DNA of 64,000 nucleotides from Tetraselmis striata (taxonomy: Eukaryota > Chlorophyta > Chlorodendrophyceae > Chlorodendrales > Chlorodendraceae), in contig VCJN01002010.1 of NCBI GenBank assembly GCA_006384855.1, positions 25,508 to 89,507 on the forward strand. The letters are read 5' to 3'. This document shows, one piece after another, positions 22,255 through 34,839 of the stretch. The number at the start of each line of letters is the position of its first letter. The stretch's first letter is position 1. Both the position numbers and the translations under genes were made by a program. Under the pieces are notes generated by a model, which was not told where the DNA came from, did not search any database, and saw only the letters and a program-made list of their open reading frames with translations.

Positions 22255-23518
22255 TTACTGGCCGGGCCACAGGCAGGTCAGAGGAATGGTGAGGCCCTGG
22301 ACATCCACTGAGTCAGGGGTGACGCAGGTGCCAATGTTGGTGGAGATGTTGTTGGCGAAGGGGCTGGCCAGGTGGTCGGCCAGGCAGGCCAGGGGGCCCT
22401 TGCCGGTGGCCTGCGCCTGCAGGACGAAGCCCATGAATGCTACCATGGCGATGCGTCCGTTCTTGATCTCCTTGGTCTGCATCGTCTTGAGGTTGCCGCC
22501 GGACATGTTCATCGGGTCAAAGATACCGCCGGGGTAGCCCATCTCGGTGTTGGGCACCTTGTTGCCCTTGAAGATGGGGTCCTGAAAGAAATATTAATGT
22601 ACTGAGTCCATTGGCTTATATAGTAACCACAGTAATCGCATTCTAGCTTCACAAAGCCTTATAATGGGATCAATTAAGGGAGATGAATCGCCCACCTCGT
22701 TTACGGAACCGAAGTTCTTGTAATCCTGCCAGCGGCGGACCTCCACCCAGTGCATGAGGATGAACTCCCACGCAAGGATAGCGCCCATGTTGTGGATGGG
22801 GGCGCCGTCAGGGATCTTGGTAGCCGCGTCGTAGAAGAAAACGTCGGGGTTCAGGATTTCCTGGCCCAGCACGCCGGCGACGCCGAGCATGGCCCAGCGG
22901 GCGTGCACGAGCTCTGCCTGGCGGTACCTATTAGACACGAAAGGCAGCACATGAACTCAACCGCCTGTTTGCAGCTTGCGGCGCACGGTCGAAATAAATG
23001 ATATGGCATAAGTAACTACCCCGCGAAGTCGCCTGTGCCTCGGCCGTATAAGTAGGCGTCGAGCTTATTGCCGAGTTCAAAGACAGGCACATGCATGGAG
23101 GATGAGAGCTAGATGCATCAGGGTGCTCCTCATCGAGATAGCGAAGTCGGAGCTGTTGTGGGTTTTAATGCGAAACTGCAGCAGGACACCGCTCTGGGAG
23201 AGGAGTTCCATAGTCGGAAGTTCGATATAAGAGCACAGCCGAGGGCTCGCGATTAGTGCGCCAAAATTCAGTGGAGCGCACTCACCAGCTGAGGGCGACG
23301 GGATCGGAACCAAGGCCCAGAGGGTCCCAGCCGTAGTCGCCGGCCAGGGAGCCGTCCAGGTAGGCCGGGGCGATCACATCGGGCGCCCACAGCTTGCGGT
23401 CGGCGGCGGCGGTCACCACCACGCGGGCGCGGCTGGCAGGGGTGCGCGAGCGCACGCTGGCGATGCCGCTGCGGGCGCCAGCGAAGGAGCTGATTGCGGA
23501 GCTGAGAGCGAAAGCCAT
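22255..23518 (-). CDS. LHCA: Light-harvesting chlorophyll a/b-binding protein, photosystem I (LHCA) type
   Basis: Three exons (23518-23286, 22927-22696, 22581-22255) join in phase to 263 residues. I chose the ATG at 23518 over the in-frame one at 23581 because [18 protein letters not shown] begins a typical plastid transit peptide ending near [10 protein letters not shown]. Helix B has the chlorophyll/salt-bridge motif [10 protein letters not shown] (E83, H86, R88). Helix C follows ([20 protein letters not shown]). Helix A has [14 protein letters not shown] (E193, N196, R198). [20 protein letters not shown] and the C-terminal [10 protein letters not shown] tail are LHCI-like rather than LHCII-like. 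The protein captures light in the thylakoid as a PSI antenna. The exact LHCA number cannot be given. GATATATT at about 23599-23606 is a candidate TATA. Unlike its neighbours, its introns lack poly-C. Confidence 0.95.
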
Positions 23519-24820
23519 GATGAACGGAGCAAGAACGGGGAGGGAGGGAGACGGAAGGGAACGAGCACAACTGATGGGCAAGAGGTGTGGTCGAAGCGGA
23601 ATATATCACCGCCACAGCGGCTGGGACGTCCCTGCCGGACGGTCGTGCGCGGGGCGCGCAGCGAACCGAATGGGCGCGCTGGCAGATACGCGTCCGAACT
23701 CGCTCATTTATTTCGTTATTCGTCGCTTTAGATAGGGCGACGGGCGATTACATATTATGCAAATTCTATATGTATCCGTGTATAATCCAAACTTACTTCG
23801 CCGACATATTGATACTCGGCGCAATATCTTCGTATCCATGGCCAATCAGAAGCCATCATTTCTTGGGATCGCAAGCAATCATATCGCTGATATGGCCGAG
23901 CAGATTCGGAATCCTCAGCATCCGATTCGCGTGATGATGCCTATCTGGCACAGGAGAAGTGTGTACAACGTACTTTGAGCTGTAATCAGCACAGCATATC
24001 ATGCCGCAACATAAAGTGATACGAGGATCCGCAAAACACCGGTGGACACAGGAGCTAAAAGTACAGGAACCTGTAGTATGGTCACAACGTTATAATTCAA
24101 CACTACTACGAATGCGACTACTGGGACCGCCGTCCGCCGTCCGCCTGCTGATTATGCTGACATGACGATATATCCCGGGAGACAGGTACCTGGGTACTGT
24201 TTAAAAACACATTCTGTACCCAGTATTTTAAATAAACGAGACAATATCATATTATGCGACGACATACTGTGTACGAGTACAGGTACGCGGGACGAGTGCA
24301 ATATTTCCTGTAGGTCGTCGTCTCTACCCTGGAAATGACCTAACAAGGGTTTGGTTGCTGAGAATTGAAAGCGCAGAACGAACGCGCTTCCGCGCGCGCC
24401 ACGACCCTTGCTCTCATCTTCCATCTGTCGGCGGCGCCCATTGCGCCGGACGAGCGGCAATTGCGAGTCGCCGGAGCCTCCCCAGGCTTCATCAGACGCG
24501 GCGGCAGTTGCTTTTCGTGTCGTGCCGAATAATATCAGTGCGACCTACGAGTAGTTCGGGTCCACCGCCGGGCGGCTGGTGGCATACCAGAACACACCCG
24601 CATTCGTGATGCCGGAGGAAACAGGCCTGCGCTGATTCTATGTCAGGTGGCGTCCCAGTCCACTGAGTCCGGAGCGTGGCACAAATAAGCAGGTCCGCGG
24701 CTCAACGGGACAACAGCAGGAGGACCGCCGCACCGTCACGCCGCGCCGCGCCTAGACAAGGCTTACAGGCGAGCAGACCAGCGCCGCTTCGCCGTCACAG
24801 TTGGTGGTGGTGGCGGCCGG
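23519..24820. other. Shared upstream region of LHCA (-) and MFS (+) genes
   Basis: 1.3 kb between divergent genes. An inverted element around 24186-24230 (gggtactgtttaaaa and tgtacccagtatttt) is visible. No ORF is convincing, and the in-frame upstream stop before the MFS start (TAA near 24689) leaves 24821 as the first ATG. Confidence 0.45.
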
Positions 24821-27800
24821 ATGTCCTACAATGTGCGGCTGGGCTACCTCTTCAGCACGGCGGAGACGGCGTCGATGAGCACGCGCTCCGGCGACGTGCT
24901 CAGCGTGTACATCCTGCTGCTCACCGGCAGCCGCACCGATGTCATTGGCTACATCCAGGGCGTGAATGGCTGCCTGCAGGTGCCGCGTCCCTCCCCCCCC
25001 CCCCCCCCCCCCCCGGCCCCCCTCCCATATTGAGAGGGTGATTTGGAAGATTCGCTGCCGCGATTCACATGGGTAGCTCACGCTTGTGGCGCCCCCGTCT
25101 TGCGGTCACCGCATGGCTAGCTCGCAGCCGCGCTCCCGTCTGGCTGGCTGTCCGACAAGATACGGAAGGACCGGGTGCTGCGCCTCGCCGCTGCCATCGG
25201 AGCCGCTGCAGGTGCCTTGCCCCCCCCCCCCCCCCCCCCGCCCCGGGCCACACACGCCTCTTCTGCCTCCTCTTCCACACGTATAGGCATTGTTCTAGGT
25301 GGCTATGGCATCACGCCAGACCAGCCCAAGCCCCAGTTGATCGGCGCATCAAGTATAGTGAGCTTCCCAGCGATACGGCGATGCTGGCTCGGGGGATGCT
25401 CTATTGGTCCGGGCGCTGACAACCGCCCTCTCCCCTCGTCCTCCCCCCCCCACCACGGCACGCCCCGGAATGCGGCAGCCTTCTGCATGGCGTGGGCGCT
25501 CTACGTGAACAGCTCCATCTACTGGCTGGCCAGCGGCATGGCGCTGCTGGGGCTGTATAAAGGGGTGTTCAACCCGCCCATGGAGGTACGTGCAGTCGCT
25601 GGGCAACTGCGGCCTTGGGGGGGGATGGTATCATGATGCAGTAGTGTGAACTATCAAATAAACTCAACCCTAGGCTGCACTAATGCACCCCCACAAACAT
25701 GGACTCTCGTTATTGAATGTCGCCTAGCTGGTCCTGGCACGGCTCCTAGCACGGCTTAGTTGGTGCTACGGGGTGCATAATCAAACGCTAAGTTCCGGCC
25801 CTTACCCGTACATTTAAACTTCCGGTATGATGACGCATCCACCGCGAATCCGGATTGTTGGACAACTATACAGCACGCGCACTTATCGCCGACTCGATGC
25901 CGCAAAACATTACATGTTTTAGGATCGGCAGACTCAATTAAATGGCGCGATGCATTATGGAAGTCTGCCATTCGCCATTCATCATCATTTATAACCCGCC
26001 AGCTGCTTGTCTCACCGTGCGCCGCATGCCTCCCACCACAGGCCATCTTTGCCGACTCGCTCGAGTCGGGGCCGCGCCGCAGCGAGGCGTACACCAAGCG
26101 CTACATCCTGCAGAACTGCGCCAATTGCCTGGGCCCGGTGCAGAGCCTCATCATGTTTGCGCTGCTTGGCAACCAGTGGACACTGGGCGACTCGCGCGTG
26201 GTGCTGCGTGTGGGCATCACGCTGCTGCTGGCGCCCATCGTGATGCTGCTCTTTTTCGACGACCGCAAGACGCTTGGTAGGGCTCCCCCCCAATCGCGCC
26301 TTGCCACACCGCACCACCAGTCAATGGGGTCCGAAAAAAAAGTCGTGAACTGTTTTGCAGCACTGAGTCAGAATATCGTCAGTGATGTTCGTGTTATTGC
26401 ATTCTGGTGCATTCCAAGATTTATACTGTTTTTTCCTCTTGGAGCGCGTGGGGGAGGGGGGGGCAGGGGGTCAAATACAACGATAATATGCCGCGGACCC
26501 AGAGCTAGGTTATTTCCCCTGATATTTCCCCAGAATTTCCCTGATATTTATGCATGCCCACGTAATCACGCGTATATATATCCACTCCACCCCCCCGGAT
26601 AACTCAACGTGAACCAACTCATGCTGTAAATAGGGGCAGCCTTCAAACATGCCGCGCTTGTTGTCGGCGCCAATGGTCGCTTGCGCACTTAGATTGCGGA
26701 GCAGCATAGCGTATGGGATGACAATGGACAAATTATGTTGAAGTTTTTCGTTTACTGCTGGGCTTAAAGCATATCATTGCAACATGATTTGTATGCCATG
26801 AAGACTGTGATTGTGATTAAAGTACCGCATTGAATTGATATGGCCACTGCAATATTGCGCTGTTATTGCAACTCATAATTGTTTTGGCACAGTTGGCTCT
26901 AATTAATATCGTGCGAGGAAGTGAAAAAGTTACATGGAAATGTATCGGAATGCAAAACGAAAACGAATGTCTTTACACAGTATTGCAAGACAAGGAAATG
27001 TTGGACTAGAGAACCCAGTGAAATGTTGCGATACTCCTGTCATCTTCTCCCAATTGTTACATGTCCTGTCGAAAAAGACACATTCTCTAATTCTATGCCA
27101 TGCCATACCATGCCATGCCGTGCCGTGCAATACCTAGGATTGTGCATACGGGCTGATGAGTTACGGTGCTCAACTTTATCAAGCCGTCTTAATCAAGTTA
27201 ACTTGAGTGACCCCCTGAATTCACGGAAATTTTTCTGGTCGCGTAATAATATCCAGGTTAGGGGGAGGGGGGGCTTTTACTTCATAATGCATCTCAGGCG
27301 CGCCAATTACATCAACCTCGGCATGTAGCGTAAACATTTCGTACGGTACCATATACATCTGTCATGACCGGGAAATTTGCAAAAGCTGACAGAATCTGCC
27401 ATTATTAGCCTATGTAAGTTTGCCGCTGAAGTCCGCTTAAGTCTCAAACGGAACTTTACTACAGTCATGTTTTATCAGGAACTGAACTAACTTGACGTAA
27501 TTAATTATGTTTAGTCAGTTCCAAATGGACTAATGTGCAACCCTCGCCATGCCATGCCCCCCCCCCCCCCCCTTCCCTCAAACGCGGCCCATGCAGGCCA
27601 GCGCAGCGAGTCTCTGGGCGAGCGAGCGCGCAACGCCAGCGCGGCATCGCTCGCCAGCATGGGCAGCGAGGGCAGCCGTGCGCCGCCGCCAGTGCACTGG
27701 AGCCGCGACTCCTCCATCATGATCCCCGCCATGATCACCCTGTCCGACCTCTGCGCAGCACTGGCCTCCGGTGAGAACCCCCCAGTCTCCTCCGTATCCA

Positions 27801-30800
27801 TGGATTCGGTTGTAAGAGATCCCCCCCCCCAATCATTCTTCGGGTTTGCTACATACTTTTGTCGTTGACCCTCCCCCCCCCCCCCCCCGAAAAGAGAGGA
27901 TAAACAGGGTTTATCTGGGAATCCATCAGAAAACACCAAGAAGAATGCGCAAATCTTCCAAAACTGCCAAACATTTCCAGTCATTTCTATGACCCACAAG
28001 CACAATGACGCGTGTATACAAGGGTGTGTACATGTGTACAGGTATCCCGTAGTACACCATACCGGGCATACCCCGACCACCCAGATAATTTATAGCGCCG
28101 CATAATAAGGAAATATCTATGTATTATTTGAAAATTGAATTTCGTGTCACAAACATGAAGCCGGCCATCTACGGAGGTACCACCATGCCAATTCGCGTCT
28201 GCTGGCGGGCAACTGCGCAAAGGCATACTTAATAATACGCGGGACGCTTGTAGTGAATACTGCATGGAGCGGGTCGCAGTCCCACGTCAAGCTGATTCCC
28301 GGCCTGAAGTTGTAGTACCCCAGATCCGCACTCGGCTCCTCAGGCCGCTTCGCTCTAAGAGCGAGCGTTTTCCCCTTTCGCGCGGCAGGCATGGCTTCCA
28401 AGTTCTACGCCGTCTTTTTTGTGCAGAAGTGCGGCCTGAGCCCCATCTACTCCTCCGCCCTCTCCATCATGGCGCCCCTCAGTGTCAGCCTCTTCTCCGC
28501 CGCTGTCAACAGCATTGGCAGGATGTGGGGTACGCCGCGCCCCGTCTTGGCACATACACTGCATGCTCACCAAAAAGGGCTTTAGCTGGTCACCTTGGAG
28601 GTCCGGTGATGTCCTTTACCTACCTTTGGGCGAGCGAGCCGGACGGTCAAACCACACCACACCATACCATACCATACCATATCATACCACACCATATGTT
28701 CACCACACCCATAGGATATTTAACGCCCTGGCATTACATTGGTTCCGCGTGTCGCAAACGCTATGAATTTGTTTGCAGTACCGAGTCGGAAGATCCGCCG
28801 TTCAGTTTAAGTGGTTAATTCTGATAGATTTCCAGATGGTGGCATTTTTTCTGTTACTCCGGGGGGGGGGGGGGGGGGGGGCACAAACAATTAACGTGTA
28901 GCGAATCTTAGTCAGGGTTTGGTATGTGCGTTGAGGTACGCATGTGTCGCTGCAGCATGAGGGCTTTTCTGTGACGGAACCGACGCAGCCGGCCGACAAG
29001 AAGCCAAATTGGAAGGAAGCAGTCACGCAGCTCTCGGTGCCATGGGTCCATTGGGACATGGCTAAACTGCTCTTGATGGCTTGCACGTCGATAATACTAC
29101 GAGTACTGTAGCCACACATTGGGGTCGCCATATATTGTTGTTTGTGGCCTCCCCTGTGGCAGAGAGAAACACAACAATTCATCTTATCAGGACAAATACC
29201 AGATACTCCTCGATAGCTTTTGGGATTTCCCGCCACAGTATTCCACAACACACTCATGCACAATCATCAAATGGTGGTGTTATTGCTCTTGTGCCGGGAG
29301 CAGATTGTTTGGCTGTGCGAGAAGGCTGTCATGCCTCAGCAAGCCCGTGCCTGCGCGGCACAAGTCCACCGCGCCACCCCCCCCCCCCCCCCCCCCCCCT
29401 CCCCCTTGAACGGAGGCGCTGACCCCGCGCATTGACGCGGCGGCGCGTGCCCGTCCACAGAGCCGTTCGCCATCACGCTGGTGACCAAGGCGCTGGACTT
29501 TGCGCTGCTCGCTGCCATGGCGTACCTCCCCGCCAGTGCCGCCACGCGCGAGCCACTGGTCGTGCTGCACCTCCTCCGCTATGGCGTCGCCAACTCCTCG
29601 CGCCCGCAGCTACGCAGCATGATGATGAATCATGTGGACAAGGTGCGGTGGGAGGCTGGCCTGTGCGAGTGGAACAGTTGCATCTTCGGTCCCCTTTACC
29701 GTAGTATTTTATGGAGATGCGGCTAGCTGTTTTTCGAGAGGATAATATGAAATGTCAGCAAAGAATACAAGACTTTCATCCTGGCTCGGAATGAATAGAT
29801 TGACTATCATGCAGACATATTGCATTGTATGGTAATGATATTATATTATCATTATTATTATACAATATTACATGAATATTATATTATAAATATTATAAAC
29901 AAATAGGTTGATAGGTTTTGCATAGGCAAGCTGGGCGTATATTTTTCCAGGATAATGTGGCTGCTTTCGGATGAGGTGTAAGGTTGGGTACCCGTAACGC
30001 GCAAGAATGTACCTATTGATTGATGGCTTGGGCCACAGTCTTGACCGAATTCTGACATTTGAAAAGACTTTAAAAGACAGCACAACCCCCCCACCCCCCC
30101 CCCCCCCCCCCCCCCGCCATGGATTTTCGCGAACATCAGATGCCCGGCCTGTCCCGCCGGTGCTCGCTGGCCTTCTAAGAATCTTGTTTGGTGGGCGCAG
30201 AAACACCGTGGCAAGTGGGGCGCTCTGGACAGCGTCAGGACGGTCTCATGGTCGGGAAGTGCGGCTCTGGGCGGGTGTGGCCCCAAGCTCAAACGCAGTC
30301 GCGACAGGCGGGCGTGCATAAACCCCCTCCCATCCCAAACTGAGCCAAAGTAAATGTGTGTGTGTGTGTGTGTGTGTGTCATGAGTGCTCACACAACCGC
30401 GCTGTGTGCATTGCTGAAGTGTCCATGTGGGCCGGTTCCCCTCCCCTGGTCTCTCAATTCGATATTGGGTCAACTACTGCCGTACACAGTCGAGTCTAAA
30501 CACCCACAGCGTGTGGCTATAGCAGACATGCGTGCACACAGCGTCTCCTCCGCTCAATCTCAAGAGGGGAGCGCTCACGCGCCTGTGCCTGTCCGCCGCG
30601 GCTCCCATCATGAGCGCATGCAGGGCGCTCATCCAACGGTTTGGCTACCAGAACACATTTCTGATCAGCGCCGCCATGAAGCTCGCGGGTACACCGCCTG
30701 TTTCCCGTCCTCCCCTACGCAGTGTCCCGCCATGGGAGGTATAACTACTGCGGCCATCGATGCGTTTCCCGGGTCGAAAACAGCAGTTACTTGCTGTTTT

Positions 30801-31552
30801 ACATTGATCTGGGACATGCGTGCAGTTTTCATGCCAATTTTCCTGGGGAGAGGGACTTTTCTGGAGGAGTACATTTCCCTACATGTTCCTGCATGTAATT
30901 ATTGTTACTATCATTAATTTCTTTTTTACTGCATTTAATTATTGTTACCATACTTTGTTTTATAATTATTTTATAATTGTCATTATCTTCTCCTCGCCGC
31001 AGGGGGGTGGGGTAGTAAAACACAGCAAATGAAATTTTGCAACCCCAAACAGTGGTTTGCGGTACTGTTGTTAAAGTAATTAAGTCATTTTTTTGTCGCG
31101 CAATTACGCAATTTAGTGTTTTCCACCATTGAATGGACATTCCATGCTATGTGCATGGTGTGCTCTGATAGGTTTCCACGTGAATGCAGTTGTAGTTCCT
31201 TCTCCGCGAGGGGGGCGCGAGCAGTACTATGTAGAGAGCAGAGCGTGGTCAAGGCACCTGCCCTCCGGTGCGCTGACACGCACCGCCGACCTTGCGCGTG
31301 GTGGCCCCAGGGTGGCTGCTCCTGCTGGCGCTGCTGCCGCTGGTGGGGAGCGGGTTGCGCAGCCAGCCTACGTCGGGGGAGACATGCGGGGCGGATGAAG
31401 CGACGTGGCCGGCTGAGGGCGCAGCCGGCGAGGGGGCGCCGCCGGGGGATGAGGAGGCCGGGTGGGGCGAGGCGGAGGCGGGGGGCGATGAGGTTGCCGG
31501 ACCGGGCGGCGCACTGACGGAGCCTCTGCTTGCGGGGCCGGAGGGGCGGTAG
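24821..31552 (+). CDS. Major facilitator superfamily transporter, about 12 membrane helices
   Basis: Exons 24821-24979, 25121-25211, (25287-25298), 25479-25585, 26042-26276, 27597-27770, 28389-28529, 29461-29642, 30565-30688 and 31311-31552 join in phase to 484 residues (488 with the optional 12-base exon). The N-half has GYIQGVNGCLQLAAALPSG, the MFS loop-2/3 signature GWLSDKIRKDR, and LLGLYKGVFNPPMEAIFADS. A cytosolic loop (about 200-235, Ser/Arg-rich) separates the halves. The C-half has KFYAVFFVQKCGLSPIYSS, a linker ending HVDKRGALTRL, and a last helix GWLLLLALLPLVGSG. An acidic Gly/Glu-rich tail ends ALTEPLLAGPEGR. A plus-end-sensitive point: no ATG lies upstream in frame, so the N-terminus may be incomplete. 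The substrate is unknown. Several introns contain poly-C runs. Confidence 0.88.
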
Positions 31553-32548
31553 CGACCGCTGGGTTGCCTTGCGGTGCCCGCACTGCCTCGCAGGTGCGCG
31601 CGCCAACTCTGCCGACAGGCAGAAACACCTCTGACGACAAATTCGAAGCTTGTTGCAACAGCAGGCAGGGCAGCGCCACGTGGACTGCTGCGTCACGGCC
31701 CGGCTGCGTGAACACGCATATGGTCAGTGAGGCCCGTCTCGTGCCGCCTTTTGAAGGCCAATTCCCATGACAACACCGCGCCAGCAAGCGGTCGCCAGCC
31801 GCTTCGGAAAAGGTCCGCGCGGAGAGGGGAGCCGGGGAGTTTCAATCCAGGCCGTGCATTATCAGAGTTTGGGACCGAGATCACCGAGTTCGGGCCTAGG
31901 GTGGCCTAGGGTGACTCGATCCATTTTGGCGACAAGTCCGTGAATGACGTCATGCGAAAGGCCGCTGTCTAAACAGGCGCTCAAGTGATGCAGCGTTCAG
32001 AAAAAGCTATGAACCTCTTGGGACCACAATTTGATTGGCCAGGCAGGAGGATGGGGCAATGGCTCGTGTCGGGTGGGAAGCGGTGCAGCGGCTGCAGGGG
32101 CGGTGATCCTTCTTGTGCGGTTTGGATGGGCAGGTACTAGTAACTGCGGTGATTGACACACACGATTGTTGGAACATGTGTGGCGTGCATGCCACTTGGT
32201 GTGAATTTCCGGGGCGGGTGACGGCTTCGTGGGCACGTTGGGAAGATAACGAGTGCGCCAACAGAGGCACCGCGGCAGGAAAAGAGTGGGGAGGGGACTG
32301 TCTAACATGATGGTGGGTACGTACAGGCCTCAAGAGCATCCTTGGAATTTCAGCCAGGGAGTGCATAGAAAAGGGGGCTGGGGGCAGCCGGTGCTTTCTG
32401 CATGCTGTCGGCCGAGACAGCCAGGCACACGATGATCCGCGTATGCTAAAGCGAATGTTTGGCTTGCGGGCGGAACGCAAAGTTACGTTCCCCGGGCGCC
32501 AGCCGGCCCCTGCCCATGCGCTTGGTCCACGTCGTCTGTGGGATGTAC
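31553..32548. other. Intergenic, nothing recognised
   Basis: Between the MFS stop and the next minus-strand coding stretch. GC-rich open frames here lack domains, splice logic or a distinct composition. Confidence 0.4.
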
Positions 32549-32729
32549 CTCGTGCGCGAGTGCAGCTTGTGCGCGTCGTAGTAGGTGGGGCCCATCTGGT
32601 CGCGCCCATGCGCGGCCAGACAGTAACCCAGCTCGCCCGAGGCCATGCGCGCCACGCGGTCCTGTAAGCGCCGCGCCTCCTGCGTGCCCTTCCCCTGCGC
32701 GCGTCGCGGGGGGGAGCCTATAGTCACGT
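32549..32729 (-). CDS. Candidate internal exon of an unrecognised minus-strand gene
   Basis: 181 bases bounded by a TTAG acceptor and a gtacat donor (minus strand). It encodes VTIGSPPRRAQGKG, ARRLQDRVARMASGELGYC, LAAHGRDQMGPTYYDAHKL without stops. The residue mix is protein-like rather than repetitive. It may belong to the secreted-protein gene that starts at 34059, but no joining exon could be fixed in between. I do not recognise it. Confidence 0.35.
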
Positions 32730-33794
32730 CTAACATCCAGGCGCGCGCCCTCAGCCCCCCTGAAAGCTCACCCCCCAATTGGGGTCGTCGCGGGTTGCGA
32801 AAATTATGAGTTGGTTTGCACCGGGTGTTCCGTTTCGTGGTCATGGTTTGTTCTGACGGGTTTACATCTAAATGCAGCTTTCCCTTGAATAATATATCCA
32901 AAGCATGGTCACGGTACGTGTGAAGGAAGTGATGTGTGTGTGTGTGTGTGTGTGTGTGGCGGGGGGGGGGGGGGGGGGGGGAGGTTAAAACGTTTGTATT
33001 AGTTGAAGGCATAAACTGCCCACTTTCAATTCGAAGTTGTGACAGCAAAAACGCCTTGTGCCAGCCGAGCTCATGGTGGTTCGCGTGACCTGGACACTTA
33101 GGCTACCATATAAACAATGCGCTTTACCGTTGAGGACTGTCTTCAATGGTTCCGGCTGGAGGAAACCCCCCCCCCCCCCCCCCCCCTCCCCTCCCTCCCC
33201 CCTTCAATGTTGATATTTGAGGCCGGAGGGAAGGGGGGAGTAAGGGGAAAAGATTGATGAGTACGTACATTGTGTGAAGCACAGCTCAGAGCGCATGACA
33301 TAATCAGATGGGCTAGGAGGGGGAAATGTGTACGCAAGGTCACGGTTGTAGACAAGCCCCTTCTTCAGGATGTCTGTGCAGTATAATGTTTGTTCCTCCC
33401 CAGCTGGTTTAATTGCATACATATGACCACAAAAAGCGTACATGATTCGGCTGGCGATCAAAGTGGGGGCTGTGATGCTCTCAACCCACTTTCGATCCTC
33501 TCCCTTCTCTCTCCCTCTCATTCTCTTTCTCATTCTCGTTCTCTGTGTATGTCTCTCTGTACCATAACATACAGTGGCTAGATGTTCACAACCTGTCGCC
33601 CGCGAGCGGCTGCAACGGAGGTGCGCACCGTGAAAAGCTTTTTGGGTGCCGTCCAACGGCTGCGCCGCGGTTTGAAGTACCCAGGCTTGCATTCGCTGCG
33701 GCGCAACAGTCCCAAACCCCGGTACCGTTAGCTTTGAGGGGATGAGAGGGGGCGGAGGGGGGGGGGGGGGGGGTGGCTTGCGAGCGGGTGTGAC

Positions 33795-34059
33795 AGGATT
33801 GCAGCCGCCGTCGGGCGCACCAGTCGTTGAAGTCCTTCACGCAGGTAGCGCCCTCCCTGACGCAGGAGTTCTTCGGGCACTCCCAGTCGCAGCCTTTGCC
33901 GGCGCCCGGTACCACCTGCACGCAGCTGCCCTTACTGGGGTCCCAACCCATGGCGGCCGTCAGCTGCCGCGCCTCGGTACGGCCGACCAGCATGAGCAGC
34001 CCCAGCGCCAGCAGCGCCGCTGCCTGCCGGCCCGACCGCCGCCTCGGGTGTGCGGACAT
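33795..34059 (-). CDS. First exon of a putative secreted, six-cysteine protein
   Basis: Starts MSAHPRRRSGRQ with a clear signal peptide core AAALLALGLLMLVG, predicted cleavage near TEA/RQL. The mature part has six cysteines: GSCVQVVPGAGKGCDWECP, KNSCVREGATCVKDFNDWC. The exon probably ends at a weak donor (TCCT/gtcaca), followed at once by an intron with a sense-strand poly-C run (33757-33773). A TATA-like element (34211-34218) lies about 150 bases upstream of the ATG. The downstream exon may begin at the acceptor near 33695 or lie at 32549-32729. Extracellular or cell-wall location is inferred; the family is not recognised. Confidence 0.5.
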
Positions 34060-34210
34060 GGCGCCCCGGGGTCGAGGGTGGGCGACTGTCGTCGGTCGAC
34101 CGGCGCGGCGAGTGCGCACTCCTTGGCGAAGCAAGCGAGCGACCCCCAGCCGCGCTGCGCTCCGTAGTCCTGTCGGTACGTGCCAGGTACGAGGGAAGAG
34201 CCCGGTACCC

Positions 34211-34218
34211 TATATAAT
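34211..34218 (-). promoter_or_regulatory. Candidate TATA box of the secreted-protein gene
   Basis: ATTATATA on the minus strand, about 150 bases before the ATG at 34059. Confidence 0.4.
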
Positions 34219-34839
34219 TGGGGCTTTCAGGTGGACCGTGCTTCGGCGTGCAGCAGCGTGTTGTGGTCGCTGGCTTTGCGGTCACCAAGGACTAGCGACT
34301 ATTTGTAGCCGGAAACCGTGGACACCCCCGGCGGACTGACGTGCATGGCAGTATGCTTGCCCAGCATATTCGCGTGTCGGACATGTCTCCGAAAGCGCGC
34401 GAGCGCGCGGCAGAATCCTCGTAGACAAAACCGCGCGCATCGACGTCGGGTGCAGCACTGCAGCCCTGGCGCCATCGGGCCAGCGGCTACTACCCATTCC
34501 CGCATTCCATGTCATCAACCGGGAGACGGGTGCGAGGACGGGCGCATAGAGCCATACCCGCGGACTAGCGGAAGAGTTAGCGACCTGGGTGCGGGTGGCG
34601 GCAATGCGCGCGAGGGATGTTCACGAGCGGGTCGGTGAGTACTCGCGTATATAAGTAAAAGTAAGGATAGGTTCGCCCCGGGACATCGGCTGAAGCCCCC
34701 CAGCACTTCAGACCTCTTGCGCGCTAACTGCAATTGTAGGTCTGGCATAGCCCGTAGATGACCGTAGACCATTGCCCCACTCGAACGCCGAAGGGCTACT
34801 GCATCGACCGGGGAAACCCAGGACACGCATGGACGATTT

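Noticed and set aside
27100..28695. TGCCA and CCATA pentanucleotide runs (27096-27128, 28657-28690) as regulatory arrays
   Set aside because: Short, degenerate microsatellites within MFS introns, with nothing to link them to a function.
30355..32957. (TG)n tracts at 30355-30379 and 32935-32957 as special elements
   Set aside because: Ordinary dinucleotide microsatellites.
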